64,000 nucleotides of DNA from Parvibaculum indicum (GTDB lineage: Bacteria; Pseudomonadota; Alphaproteobacteria; Parvibaculales; Parvibaculaceae), in the NCBI RefSeq assembly GCF_011762095.1, contig NZ_JAASQO010000001.1, forward strand, positions 415,550 through 479,549. The letters run 5' to 3'. Shown piece by piece: positions 18,489 through 27,188 of this stretch. The notes below the pieces were generated by a model. The model searched no databases, was not told the DNA's origin, and saw nothing but the letters and a program-made list of their open reading frames with translations. Position numbers and translations under genes: made by a program. The first letter of the stretch is position 1, and each line of letters opens with the position of its first letter.

Positions 18489-19301
18489 GTGCGGCTGGTG
18501 GGACCGCATATTTCACGGGCAGCCATGCTGGCATGCGCCGCAATGACGGTATTTGCGCCGGGCGCTCGGGCCGGTGGCTGGCCCCTGCCGCCCGACACCT
18601 CACAGATAGTCATTCGCGCAACACAATCCAGTGCCGACACGCAATTCAGCCATGATGGCGAGCGGCGCGACATTCTTCCCTACCGGAAACGCGAAATCGC
18701 GGCTTATGGAGAACACGGCCTTTTCAAAGACCTTACCCTGCTGGGGGAATTGGCCTGGAAACAGGACCGCAAGAACTGGCATGCCGGGGCCCGTTTCATC
18801 GATCAAGGTTTTTCACGGGCCAAGCTCGGCATCCGCTACGCATTGGGAGAATGGCAGGGTACTGAGTTTTCGTTCCAGCCTGTCGCAACCGTCCATCTGA
18901 TGAAATCCGGTGACGACCCGTCCATGCCCGGCCCGGGCGACACGGATATCGAAGCGGGTGGAACGCTCGCCAGCAGCGACACATTGCTGGGTATGGAAAT
19001 CTTCAGCGTCCAGGAGATCGGCTACAGCTTCTCCGGCGGCGGCCGTCCCGACAGGCTTCGCGCCGACGTCACGCTGGGCCTGAAGCCCCTGCGCGACGTG
19101 ATGTTGCTGATCGAAAGCCGCAATGCCGCCAATCTTGGCGATCTGCGCCGCCAGGGCACGCAGGAATCGAAGCTCTATGTCTCGCTCGTCTATGACGTAA
19201 CGCAAAACTGGTCGCTGGAACTGGGCGCACTGAAAACCGTGTTCGGCCGCAATGCGCTGGATGAAAGCGGCGTCACTCTGGGTCTGTGGCACCGCTTCTG
19301 A
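18489..19301 (+). CDS. Predicted outer-membrane beta-barrel protein
   Basis: About 270 aa from a GTG at 18489, behind a poly-G ribosome site; TTG 18465 or GTG 18498 are alternatives. A signal peptide ends at GARA (AAMLACAAMTVFAPGARA). The mature part has alternating hydrophobic strands (ELAWKQDRKNWHAGARFI, KLYVSLVYDVTQNWSLELGA) and ends in Trp-His-Arg-Phe, the terminal Phe expected for BamA recognition. The family is not identified. Its 3' end overlaps the convergent secreted-protein gene by 29 bases. Confidence 0.75.
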   Translation: MRLVGPHISRAAMLACAAMTVFAPGARAGGWPLPPDTSQIVIRATQSSADTQFSHDGERRDILPYRKREIAAYGEHGLFKDLTLLGELAWKQDRKNWHAGARFIDQGFSRAKLGIRYALGEWQGTEFSFQPVATVHLMKSGDDPSMPGPGDTDIEAGGTLASSDTLLGMEIFSVQEIGYSFSGGGRPDRLRADVTLGLKPLRDVMLLIESRNAANLGDLRRQGTQESKLYVSLVYDVTQNWSLELGALKTVFGRNALDESGVTLGLWHRF

Positions 19302-21054
19302 GCCACGCCTCGTCATCGGAAATGGCGCCGACCACCGGTGCCTCGACCGCGCCCGCCGCAACGCGCAGCATGGCAAGCACATCCGTATCCGGCGGGGTAT
19401 CGACGCCCGATCCCGGCGCGCTCCCCTCAAGTTGCGTCAGTGTAAAATCCATCCGCGTTTCATAGCTTCGCTCGATCTGGTTGCGCAGCCGCTGCTCCGC
19501 GCGGTACCAGGCCCGTTTCATCGTGCCGTCGCGGCAACTGGCAAGTTCCGCTCCCTGCGCGCCCCACCGCCGCTCCACGCAATGATATGGATCGAAGGAC
19601 AGGCGAAAAAGACGCTGGCGCACATCCTCGAAACTCAGCACACGGCGCGACGTGTCGCTTCTCGTATAGGCGATCCGGCACAGATCCGCTTCGCCCTCAT
19701 AGAGCACGGCAAGATCGGCGGCGAGGTTGCCGCCCGCATAGTCGAGCCTCTCGCTTCCCTCCTTCTCCATTTTGAGAAAGCGGGCAAGCTGCTCCTTCAA
19801 CTCGACGAAGGAGGATTTGAGCCGCGCATCGCGCGACGGTGTGGAATAGGTCTCCCAGTCGCCCGACGTGCCGTAAATATTCCGCGGCAGGCGCGAAGGC
19901 TGGGCACGCTCCTGAATCCCCGCGCGCAAGGCGATATCCACCGCCTGCACACGATAATGAAGATCGTCGCAGAGCTCGCGCATCATCAGGCGCGTCTCGC
20001 GTATGGGATCGTAGACGACATTATGCGCGGCGACGGCCTGACGCACATAGTCGTAATACCCCATGGCCCGCCCCTTGAAGAGGAAGCGCGCCGCATGCCA
20101 GCTCCGGTTGCGGGTGTCGGCATTGCCGTAAAACTGCTCGGCCGACCAGTCCTTGAGCGTGACATTGGACGCTGGCACGACATGCCCGCCCATCAGCGCC
20201 CCGTCTTCGCCGGGCGACGCGCCGACAAGCGTCAGCGGACGGAAATTCTTGAACCCCGCCCCCATGCCGGGCGAGGCGCGCACGAAGCGCTGGCCGTAAC
20301 TTCCCCGCGTCAGCGAGTTATCCGGATGACTGTCGATGAAACGGATGCGCCCATCCGCCGTCACCTTGTAGACGACGGCGACATGCCCGTTCGGATCGTA
20401 AATCACGGTGCCCGGGCGGATCGCGGCCCGGGAAATCTCCACCGGGTAGAAATCGAAAGGCTCCCCGCGCGCGATGCCCGGCTCGAAGCGATACATGGCG
20501 GTTGAAACCCTGTTCGCCATTTCGCGCATCGCCTGATAACCATTGGGATAATTTCCCGACACGGAAGATACGAAATCGCGGCGGCTGTAAACGTAATTGC
20601 CGTGCCGCGAATAGCGCAGATCGCGCGAGCGCCCCACCGCCGCCACGCCATCGGCATAGGAAAACGGCAACCCGTTCTTCCAGGCGAAATAGCCGCGCAG
20701 CATGTAAGGCAGGTCCGCGCAATCCGCATAGAAGAAGAGCCCCTTGGGGTCGGAGGCGCGATAGATGTTCCACGGTCCCTTGAGGCATTCGTCGAAACTG
20801 CGGCAGCCGCTCTCGCCGATGGCCGTCACGAAGTCGCCGAAGGCGCGCTCGTCGCTCTCGGTCCAGGCCGTCCTGGTGATCCGCCATTGAAAATCGCGCG
20901 GTGCCTGCGTGTCGACGGGCGCACGGCCCGCGGCATAATCCGGCCCGTCCAGCGCCGTGCCCACAGGCGCCATGGCAGCTGAATCCGCGCGCGCCGGCCC
21001 GGCACCGGTCAGCATCGCAACCGCTGCCACGCAAAGCATTGCCTGCAGCTTCAT
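19273..21054 (-). CDS. Large secreted protein with papain-fold-like (NlpC/CHAP-type) motif, unknown
   Basis: 593 aa with a signal peptide (MKLQAMLCVAAVAMLTGAGPARA) and a strong GAGGGAGG site upstream. Residues about 95-260 contain a Cys in FYADCADLPYMLRGYFAWK and a His in VIYDPNGHVAVVYKV followed by FIDSHPD. That order is what papain-fold amidases or peptidases show (Cys, His, polar residue). The C-terminal 330 residues match nothing I know and contain several further Cys residues. A cell-wall or peptide hydrolase is possible but not established. Confidence 0.75.
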   Translation of the reverse strand: MKLQAMLCVAAVAMLTGAGPARADSAAMAPVGTALDGPDYAAGRAPVDTQAPRDFQWRITRTAWTESDERAFGDFVTAIGESGCRSFDECLKGPWNIYRASDPKGLFFYADCADLPYMLRGYFAWKNGLPFSYADGVAAVGRSRDLRYSRHGNYVYSRRDFVSSVSGNYPNGYQAMREMANRVSTAMYRFEPGIARGEPFDFYPVEISRAAIRPGTVIYDPNGHVAVVYKVTADGRIRFIDSHPDNSLTRGSYGQRFVRASPGMGAGFKNFRPLTLVGASPGEDGALMGGHVVPASNVTLKDWSAEQFYGNADTRNRSWHAARFLFKGRAMGYYDYVRQAVAAHNVVYDPIRETRLMMRELCDDLHYRVQAVDIALRAGIQERAQPSRLPRNIYGTSGDWETYSTPSRDARLKSSFVELKEQLARFLKMEKEGSERLDYAGGNLAADLAVLYEGEADLCRIAYTRSDTSRRVLSFEDVRQRLFRLSFDPYHCVERRWGAQGAELASCRDGTMKRAWYRAEQRLRNQIERSYETRMDFTLTQLEGSAPGSGVDTPPDTDVLAMLRVAAGAVEAPVVGAISDDEAWLRSGATDPE

Positions 21055-21149
21055 GGGAAGCCCCCTCCCTCTCGCTAAGTACCCCGCTCACACAGCTAAC
21101 CATAAGTCGGGAGGACATGTCTTTCGCCCTATCGCCTTTATTTTAAGCA

Positions 21150-21178
21150 TTGACTTAATTAAGTAACGAAAACAATAT
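21150..21178 (+). promoter_or_regulatory. Sigma-70-like promoter of the ArsR operon with palindrome
   Basis: TTGACT (21150-21155) and CAATAT (21173-21178) are separated by 17 bases. The perfect palindrome ACTTAATTAAGT (21153-21164) overlaps the -35 box, a natural site for ArsR autorepression. The ATG at 21184 is only 6 bases past the -10 box and no Shine-Dalgarno precedes it, so the transcript may be leaderless. Confidence 0.6.
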
Positions 21179-21183
21179 GGCGC

Positions 21184-21504
21184 ATGGAAATCTTCACGGC
21201 ACTCGCCGATCCCACACGGCGGCACATCGTTGAAATGCTGAGCGAGGGCGAGCTCTCCTCGGGAGAAATATCGCGCCGCTTCGAGATGAGCGCACCCGCC
21301 ATCTCGCAACATCTGAAGGTGCTGAAGAAGGCGCATCTTGTCCGCACGCGTGTGGATGCCCAACGGCGGATCTACTCGCTGGACCCGCAAGGGATTTCCG
21401 AAGTGGAGCAATGGCTGCAGCGCATCCGGCAGTTCTGGAATCCGAAACTCGACGCGCTGGAGCGGGCGCTCCGCGCGGACACCGACCGGGAGGGCAAATC
21501 ATGA
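21184..21504 (+). CDS. ArsR family transcriptional regulator
   Basis: 106 aa winged-helix repressor: MEIFTALADPTRRHIVEML, then SSGEISRRFEMSAPAISQHLKVLKKAHLV and DAQRRIYSLDPQGI. No metal-binding Cys pair (CVC) is present, so it belongs to the non-metal ArsR class commonly linked to SRPBCC (AHSA1) genes. Its stop overlaps the next start as ATGA. It probably controls the four-gene operon behind it. Confidence 0.93.
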   Translation: MEIFTALADPTRRHIVEMLSEGELSSGEISRRFEMSAPAISQHLKVLKKAHLVRTRVDAQRRIYSLDPQGISEVEQWLQRIRQFWNPKLDALERALRADTDREGKS

Positions 21505-22013
21505 GCGGGACAGATGCGGACAAGGGAGAGATCGTGGCGTTCCATGCCGCAAGATTCCGACGCGCCTTGCCCGCCCCGCCCACACGCGTCTGGGACTACC
21601 TGACCCGCACCGAGATGTTGCCGAGCTGGTTCGGCAATGGCGAGATCGAACCGCATGCCGGCGGCGCGGTGAGACTGATGGACGGCCATATCAGGGGAAC
21701 CGTCACCCAGTTTCGGCCCCCGCATTTCCTCGCCTACACCTGGAATGTCTTCGACCCGGGAGAGGACGTCTCCTCCCATCCTGAATCCTACCTGCAGCTC
21801 GAACTCGGGATGCAGGACAACAACGACACCGTTCTCACCCTCACCCACTTCCCGATCCCGGAACCGTTCCGGAAACAGACCTGCATGGGCTGGCACACAT
21901 TTCTGGACCTCGTGGAGGCGAGCGTGAAGGGCGGGCCGGTACCCGCCCGGAGCGACCTCATGCCCCGCAACGCTGCGCTCTACGGCGTCGACCTCGACAA
22001 TCTCGCAAGGTGA
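21501..22013 (+). CDS. SRPBCC (AHSA1-like) domain protein
   Basis: 170 aa START-like lipid/ligand-binding fold: FRRALPAPPTRVWDYLTRTEMLPSWFGNGEIEPHAGGAVRL, then GTVTQFRPPHFLAYTWNVF. AHSA1-type proteins bind hydrophobic small molecules or act in stress; the ligand is not known. Translationally coupled to the ArsR gene and followed by a second SRPBCC gene. Confidence 0.9.
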   Translation: MSGTDADKGEIVAFHAARFRRALPAPPTRVWDYLTRTEMLPSWFGNGEIEPHAGGAVRLMDGHIRGTVTQFRPPHFLAYTWNVFDPGEDVSSHPESYLQLELGMQDNNDTVLTLTHFPIPEPFRKQTCMGWHTFLDLVEASVKGGPVPARSDLMPRNAALYGVDLDNLAR

Positions 22014-22018
22014 TCATC

Positions 22019-22564
22019 ATGAGCGACGAGTACGGCAGGCTGATCGACCGGCATACGGTGCGTTTCGAGCGCCTACTTCCCGGCCCCATCGATCGCGTCT
22101 GGAAATATCTGACCGATGCGGAGCTGCGCGGCACATGGTTCGCCGGCGGCCCGATGGAGCCCCGCGTGGGCGGAAAGATGGACATCGTCTTCGACAACAG
22201 CCATCTCGGCCCCCATCCCGCCGAACCGCCCGAGCGCTTCAAGCAGTATGGCGGCCGTTTCGAGAGCAAACATGTGGTTACCATCTACGAGCCGCCGCAC
22301 AGGCTCGGCTTCACCTAGGGCGACGATCTCGATCCGGAAGGCTGCGTCGTCGAATTCGAACTGACCGAGGAAGGCGACAAGGTCCGTCTCGTCCTCACCC
22401 ATCGCCGGCTGTCGGACGTCGACGGCGCGATCAATGTGTCGGGCGGCTGGCACACGCATCTGCGAATGCTTGTCGAACAGCTCGAAGGCAACCCCGGAAC
22501 GCCCTTCTGGACGGCGTTCGACGGCGTGGAAGACGAATATCGCCGCCGCTATGCGGACAAATAG
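22019..22564 (+). pseudogene. SRPBCC (AHSA1-like) gene interrupted by an in-frame TAG
   Basis: ATG 22019 (AAGGTG upstream) reads an SRPBCC protein to HRLGFT, then TAG at 22316-22318. The same frame then runs open for 81 more codons (GDDLDPEGCVVEFELTEEGD, later GGWHTHLRMLVEQL) to a natural stop at 22562-22564. The AHSA1 family usually has Trp at this point (F-T-W-G), so a single TGG-to-TAG change explains the break. Both halves keep normal codon use, so the lesion is recent, a sequencing error, or read through. Without read-through the product is a 99-aa fragment lacking the C-terminal helix. Confidence 0.88.
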
Positions 22565-22578
22565 CGAGAGAGGGAAAC

Positions 22579-22977
22579 ATGGCGGAAACGACGATAAGGC
22601 CCTTCCTGATGTTCGAGGGACAGGCCGAGGAAGCGATGAACCTCTATCTGTCCCTCTTCCCCGGCACCCGTGTCGACGGCATCACCCGCTACGGGCCGGA
22701 AGGCCCCGGCCCCGAAGGCTCGGTACAGCTCGCGGCCTTTACCGTGGCGGACCAGCCTGTCATGTGCATCGACAGCCATGTGTCGCATGATTTCGGCTTC
22801 ACGCCGTCTTTTTCCTTCTTCGTCGATGTCGCTTCCGAAGAAGAGCTCTCTGCCCTCGCAGCGGCGCTCGGCGAAGGCGGAACAGTCCTCATGCCGCTCG
22901 ACAATTACGGCTTCAGCCGGAAATTCACCTGGCTCAATGACCGCTTCGGCGTCTCCTGGCAACTGAACCTGCCATAG
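22579..22977 (+). CDS. VOC family (PhnB-like) protein
   Basis: 132 aa. Glyoxalase-fold protein of the PhnB / 3-dmu-9_3-mt group: IRPFLMFEGQAEEAMNLYLSLFPGT at the start, VMCIDSH in the middle, and GFSRKFTWLNDRFGVSWQLNL at the end. Relatives are metal-dependent or ligand-binding proteins with varied, often unknown, roles. Last gene of the ArsR operon, 14 bases after the interrupted SRPBCC gene. It ends 48 bases before a strong hairpin. Confidence 0.9.
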   Translation: MAETTIRPFLMFEGQAEEAMNLYLSLFPGTRVDGITRYGPEGPGPEGSVQLAAFTVADQPVMCIDSHVSHDFGFTPSFSFFVDVASEEELSALAAALGEGGTVLMPLDNYGFSRKFTWLNDRFGVSWQLNLP

Positions 22978-23024
22978 AAGATGCCCGTAGCGAATTGCTG
23001 CGCGAAGCTGTGGCGACATCAAAC

Positions 23025-23052
23025 GTTGTGAGCCGATTGACCGGCTCACAAC
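23025..23052. terminator. Hairpin between convergent VOC and thrS genes
   Basis: GTTGTGAGCCG at 23025-23035 and CGGCTCACAAC at 23042-23052 form a perfect 11-bp stem with a 6-base loop. There is no long T tract on either side, so it may be a weak bidirectional terminator or an RNA-stabilising hairpin. Confidence 0.55.
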
Positions 23053-23065
23053 TCATTCGTTGACG

Positions 23066-25051
23066 CTACTCCGCCGCCGCCTTCCTCGCCTCAGGCAGAA
23101 GGTCCGGCGGTGTGCCTTCATCCACCATGTGGCGGATGGCATCTTCCAGCGTCATGGAGACCTGCTCCTTGGTGCCGAGACGGCGGATCGAGAAAGTCTT
23201 CTCCTCCGCCTCGCGCTTGCCGGCCACGAAGATCACCGGCACCTTGGCAACCGAATGCTCGCGGACCTTGTAGTTGATCTTCTCGTTGCGCGTGTCGAGC
23301 TCGGCGCGCACACCCGCTTCGCGAAGCTGGCGCACGGCTTCCCCGGCATACTCGTCCGCCTCGGAGGTGATCGTCGCGACCACCACCTGCACCGGCGCGA
23401 GCCAGAGCGGGAAGCGGCCCGCATAATGCTCGATCAGAAGGCCCATGAAGCGCTCGAACGTGCCGAAGACAGCGCGATGCAGCATGACTGGGCGATGGCG
23501 GTTGCCGTCTTCGCCCACATAGCTCGCATCAAGCCGTTCCGGCAGCACATAATCGAGCTGCAACGTGCCCGCCTGCCAGGTCCGACCGATGGCATCCGTC
23601 AGGTGGAATTCGAGCTTCGGCCCGTAAAACGCGCCCTCGCCTTCCGCGAAGTCGAAATCGAGCCCGGCCGACGTCAGCGCATCGGCGAGCGACTTTTCCG
23701 CCCGGTCCCATGTCGCGTCGTCGCCTGCGCGCACGTCCGGCCGCGTGGCAAGTTTGTAGGAGATCTTCGTCAGCCCCATGTCGTTATAGACGCGGGAGAA
23801 GAGATCGAGGAACCGGCGCGTTTCGTCCGTCACCTGGTCTTCCCGGCAGAAGATATGCGCATCGTCCTGCGTCATCTGGCGCACGCGCATCAGCCCGTGC
23901 AATGCGCCATGCGGCTCGTTGCGGTGGCAGCAGCCGAATTCGGCCATGCGCAGCGGCAGGTCGCGATAGGACTTCGTGCCCTGCTTGAAGATCTGCACAT
24001 GCGCCGGACAGTTCATCGGCTTCAGCGCCAGCAGGTTCGCCTCGCCCGTAATGACCGGAGCTTCTTCTTCCGTGGACGGAATCTCGTCCGGCACGACGAA
24101 CATGTTTTCGCGGAACTTGCCCCAATGGCCGGACTGCTCCCACAGCTTGTTGTCGATCAGCTGCGGCGTCTTCACCTCGTTATAGCCATCCGCATCGAGC
24201 CGGCGGCGGATATAGGCTTCGAGCTCCCGCCAGATGAGGAAGCCCTTGGGGTGCCAGAAGACGGACCCTTGCGCTTCCGGCTGGAAATGAAAGAGATCCA
24301 TTTCCTGGCCGAGCTTGCGGTGGTCGCGTTTCTCCGCTTCCTCAAGCATCGTCAGATAGGCCTTGAGGTCCTTCTCGTTCGCCCAGGCCGTGCCATAAAT
24401 GCGCTGGAGCATCTCGTTGCGGCTGTCGCCGCGCCAATAGGCACCGGCGAGCTTGGTGAGCTTGAACGCCTTGCCCAGCATGCCCGTGGACGGCAGATGC
24501 GGCCCCCGGCAAAGGTCTTTCCAGTTCCCCTGCCGGTAGACGGAGACTTCCTCGTCCTTCGGCAGGTCGGAAATGATCTCGGCCTTGTAAACCTCGCCGA
24601 TGCTCTTGAAATGCTCGATGGCCTCGTCGCGGTCCCAGACTTCGCGCTGGATCTTCTCGTCGCGATCCACGATCTCGCGCATCCGCGCCTCGATCTTCTC
24701 GAGGTCTTCCATGCGGAAGGGCTCTTCGCGCGCAAAGTCGTAATAGAAGCCGTTCTCGATGACCGGCCCGATGGTGACCTGCGTCCCGGGGAACAGTTCC
24801 TGCACCGCTTCGGCCATCACATGCGAAGCATCATGGCGCAGCAGGTCCACCCCGTCGTCGCTGTCGCGCACCACCACCTCGATGGCGCAATCCTTGTCGA
24901 TGGTCGCAGAGAGGTCCTTCATCTCGCCGTCGATCTTCAGCGCAACCGCCTTCTTGGCGAGCGACTTGGAGATGCTTTCGGCGAAGGCGAAGCCATCCAT
25001 CGGTTTTTCGATTTCACGGACCGAGCCGTCCGGCATTTTCAGTGCAATCAT
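23066..25051 (-). CDS. thrS: Threonyl-tRNA synthetase
   Basis: 661 aa, normal length. Class II synthetase that charges tRNA-Thr. Domain order: N-terminal TGS (residues 1-62), editing/SAD domain with [10 protein letters not shown] (His73, His77) and later CRGPHLP, catalytic core with motif 2-like [19 protein letters not shown] and the Zn-site Cys in [12 protein letters not shown], then the anticodon-binding domain from about 560 ([10 protein letters not shown]). The editing site looks intact. It lies 34 bases downstream of yidD on the same strand. Confidence 0.98.
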   Translation of the reverse strand: MIALKMPDGSVREIEKPMDGFAFAESISKSLAKKAVALKIDGEMKDLSATIDKDCAIEVVVRDSDDGVDLLRHDASHVMAEAVQELFPGTQVTIGPVIENGFYYDFAREEPFRMEDLEKIEARMREIVDRDEKIQREVWDRDEAIEHFKSIGEVYKAEIISDLPKDEEVSVYRQGNWKDLCRGPHLPSTGMLGKAFKLTKLAGAYWRGDSRNEMLQRIYGTAWANEKDLKAYLTMLEEAEKRDHRKLGQEMDLFHFQPEAQGSVFWHPKGFLIWRELEAYIRRRLDADGYNEVKTPQLIDNKLWEQSGHWGKFRENMFVVPDEIPSTEEEAPVITGEANLLALKPMNCPAHVQIFKQGTKSYRDLPLRMAEFGCCHRNEPHGALHGLMRVRQMTQDDAHIFCREDQVTDETRRFLDLFSRVYNDMGLTKISYKLATRPDVRAGDDATWDRAEKSLADALTSAGLDFDFAEGEGAFYGPKLEFHLTDAIGRTWQAGTLQLDYVLPERLDASYVGEDGNRHRPVMLHRAVFGTFERFMGLLIEHYAGRFPLWLAPVQVVVATITSEADEYAGEAVRQLREAGVRAELDTRNEKINYKVREHSVAKVPVIFVAGKREAEEKTFSIRRLGTKEQVSMTLEDAIRHMVDEGTPPDLLPEARKAAAE

Positions 25052-25085
25052 TGTCGTCTCTCATGCCCGTCACGCGGGTCGTTTC

Positions 25086-25454
25086 TCAAACAGTCCGTGC
25101 AGCGTCCTTATCCGCCTCATGCGCCTTCATGGTCTCGGCGGCCATCTTCTTCATCGCACGCTCGGTCCAGATGCCGTAACGCCAGGGGGCCCAGAAGGGC
25201 GCAGGCTCCAGCGTCAGCGGCACCGGGTCGAAGCCATGGCTGCCGCCCGGCCTGCACCGCAGGATGCGCGACAGGCCGAGCCAGAAGCCGCGCCACGGCC
25301 CGAAGCGGTCGATCGCCTCCGCCGTATAGGCCGAACAGGTCGGCAGATGCCGGCAATTCGACCCCAGAAGCGGTGACACGATCAGGCTGTAAGCCCGGAT
25401 CATGCCCCGCATCAGCCAGGAAACGGCCTTTCCAACCGGGCGGTCGGCTGTCAT
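25086..25454 (-). CDS. yidD: Membrane protein insertion efficiency factor YidD
   Basis: 122 aa. Small membrane-associated helper of YidC-dependent insertion. The core is typical: IRAYSLIVSPLLGSNCRHLP, then PTCSAYTAEAIDRFG and LSRILRCRPGGSHGFDPVP. The C-terminal 40 residues (FWAPWRYGIWTERAMKK and on) extend past the usual 70-90 aa family length. In many bacteria yidD sits with rpmH-rnpA; here it precedes thrS, as seen in several alphaproteobacteria. Confidence 0.95.
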   Translation of the reverse strand: MTADRPVGKAVSWLMRGMIRAYSLIVSPLLGSNCRHLPTCSAYTAEAIDRFGPWRGFWLGLSRILRCRPGGSHGFDPVPLTLEPAPFWAPWRYGIWTERAMKKMAAETMKAHEADKDAARTV

Positions 25455-25971
25455 GCGCCACTCTTGCGTACTTTGGCATCCAATCCCGATTCGCCCGCGA
25501 AATGCGGGCGGAACCGGACCTTGTTAGCCCTAATTTCCGGGGGGCACAACCGGCGCTCCGCACGGACGGAGTGAGGCCGGAACCTTCCGGAAAACGATGA
25601 AAAATCAGGAAAATGAAGCCGCCCGGACGACAGTCAGGCGCGCAGGAGCGGCCGGGCCCGGGGTCAGTCCGCCGGGCCGGTGCTAGTGAGGGTATCGGGC
25701 TGCGAGACAGTCCCACTCCTCAGGTCGATGATTTGCGCGTCCTGAAACACGTATCTGCTAATCCGTTTCGCGGGCAGCATCGCCCGCCGATGTAATGGAT
25801 ATAGCGTAGGCACTTATGGTTGAGAAGGGGTTACGGAACCGCTCCCGCGCGGAGCCCACCGTCAATCCGGCTTTGATCTGCTGTTTTGGATTTGTTGGCC
25901 GAACCTTAATCAAATCAGCGCAGCCTTCCCTTAAGTGAACTCTCTATTTTGCGGAGTAAAAGGGCATTCGG
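25455..25971. other. 517-base intergenic region, structured, no gene seen
   Basis: No convincing coding frame with a ribosome site. Several hairpins occur: GGGCTG/CAGTCC around 25697-25713, and GCGGGC/GCCCGC at 25770-25787. The sequence shifts to lower GC toward 25800, where the three-gene island begins. It could hold the yidD promoter (minus strand), the island promoter (plus strand) and perhaps a small RNA. I do not recognise any known RNA family. Confidence 0.4.
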
Positions 25972-27060
25972 ATGCTCGGGAGATTTTTCAGATGGGGTGG
26001 CGCCGGAATTGGACTGGCCGTTCTGGGCCTGATCTTCTTCGTCATGTTCGTCTTCGGATACCACAAGTGGATCTGGTATTCGGTCGTGCCCCATGTCCGC
26101 TACATGGAGGTAAAGATCGACCTCACCCTGGACGGTGAACCCGTCGAAATGAGGTCCGTCACGCGCTGCCGTTATCACTACGAGCCGCATGGTCCGCTGG
26201 CAGTAAACTTCAGAACGGGATTTCGACCGAGCCGTGGAGTGCTTGCCAAGCGTCTTTCCGACGGGCGCGGCTTGGTGATCATGCCCGGCGCCATTTGTCA
26301 GAGGTTCGGCATTCTCTACGGAGAAAAGGACCGCTGGCACGAGCTGACGATCAATGCATTCCGAGACTTCCATATCTACCTGCTGGACGACGCCGATAAC
26401 CCAAAGGTCATCGGCTATCCAATCCTACCGCAATATCTCGAAGAGCCGGACGCGAGGATAAAGATCCAATCAATCAGGTACCGGGAACCGACCAAGGCGG
26501 ACCCCACAGACCCGACGAAGGAAGTTGGATGGCTGGAATGGCCCGAGAATGACGACATCCGACCATTTGCTCCCATCAGTGGAACAAAAAAGTGGGTTGG
26601 ATTGTTCGCATCCCTTTTGCCGAGGGAAGAGTGGTCGAAGGTCGAACAGATCTCAAAAGTTCTCGGGAGCCGTAAGACACCGTCAGCCGATATCCACGAA
26701 ACCGTTCGCGAGCACTATGAAAATCTCGACTTTGACGGCCTCCCTTTTTTTGAGGATTGGAAGAAAGTATCTGCAAGTTTCGTTGGGAATGTGGTCGAGG
26801 TGTCTACCGCAACGGTTCCGTGGTGGGTAAACCTCGAACGAGTAGACCGAGTTGCTTACATGAAGTCGGACTGGGCGTGCGGTTCGCAGCTTAATCGGCA
26901 TTTTGGATTCCACCTGCCTCCCTTGCCATCGCTTCAGGTGAACGGAAGACTGACAGCCGACAAACTCAAAACTTCTTCTGGACCTGCTTTTGATCCTGTC
27001 ACAGGGCTTCTCATAGAAATTGGAAGCTATTGCATGGTTTCAACGAGATTGCTGAAATAA
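25972..27060 (+). CDS. Membrane-anchored protein of unknown function, paralogue A
   Basis: 362 aa. One N-terminal membrane anchor (about residues 12-32), with the remainder probably periplasmic. It shares conserved blocks in the same order with the next gene: WYSVVP, IDLTLDGE, LAKRLSDGRGLV, LLDDAD, PILP, EVGWLEWP, LPRE, PWW and TGLLIEIGS near the end. GC content is visibly lower than the surrounding genes. I recognise no family. It is the first of three plus-strand genes placed between minus-strand housekeeping genes. Confidence 0.85.
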   Translation: MLGRFFRWGGAGIGLAVLGLIFFVMFVFGYHKWIWYSVVPHVRYMEVKIDLTLDGEPVEMRSVTRCRYHYEPHGPLAVNFRTGFRPSRGVLAKRLSDGRGLVIMPGAICQRFGILYGEKDRWHELTINAFRDFHIYLLDDADNPKVIGYPILPQYLEEPDARIKIQSIRYREPTKADPTDPTKEVGWLEWPENDDIRPFAPISGTKKWVGLFASLLPREEWSKVEQISKVLGSRKTPSADIHETVREHYENLDFDGLPFFEDWKKVSASFVGNVVEVSTATVPWWVNLERVDRVAYMKSDWACGSQLNRHFGFHLPPLPSLQVNGRLTADKLKTSSGPAFDPVTGLLIEIGSYCMVSTRLLK

Positions 27061-27188
27061 AGCTCCCAGCATTCTGTCAAATTGACATTCGAACATCGAA
27101 CCAAATCTGGAAGATCATCAATGCTGCCGAAGCTTCACCCGCCCCTTCCGCGTTCGGTCCGACTAGGGACCTTTGACAGGAGACAGCG

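Noticed and set aside
23060..25600. Long plus-strand open frame antisense to thrS and yidD
   Set aside because: It has no ribosome site and codon use unlike real genes; thrS and yidD on the other strand are unmistakable. High GC commonly opens antisense frames.
25455..25971. RNase P RNA, tmRNA, SRP RNA or 6S RNA in the gap before the island
   Set aside because: None of the conserved core sequences I know for these RNAs is present; only unassigned hairpins are seen.
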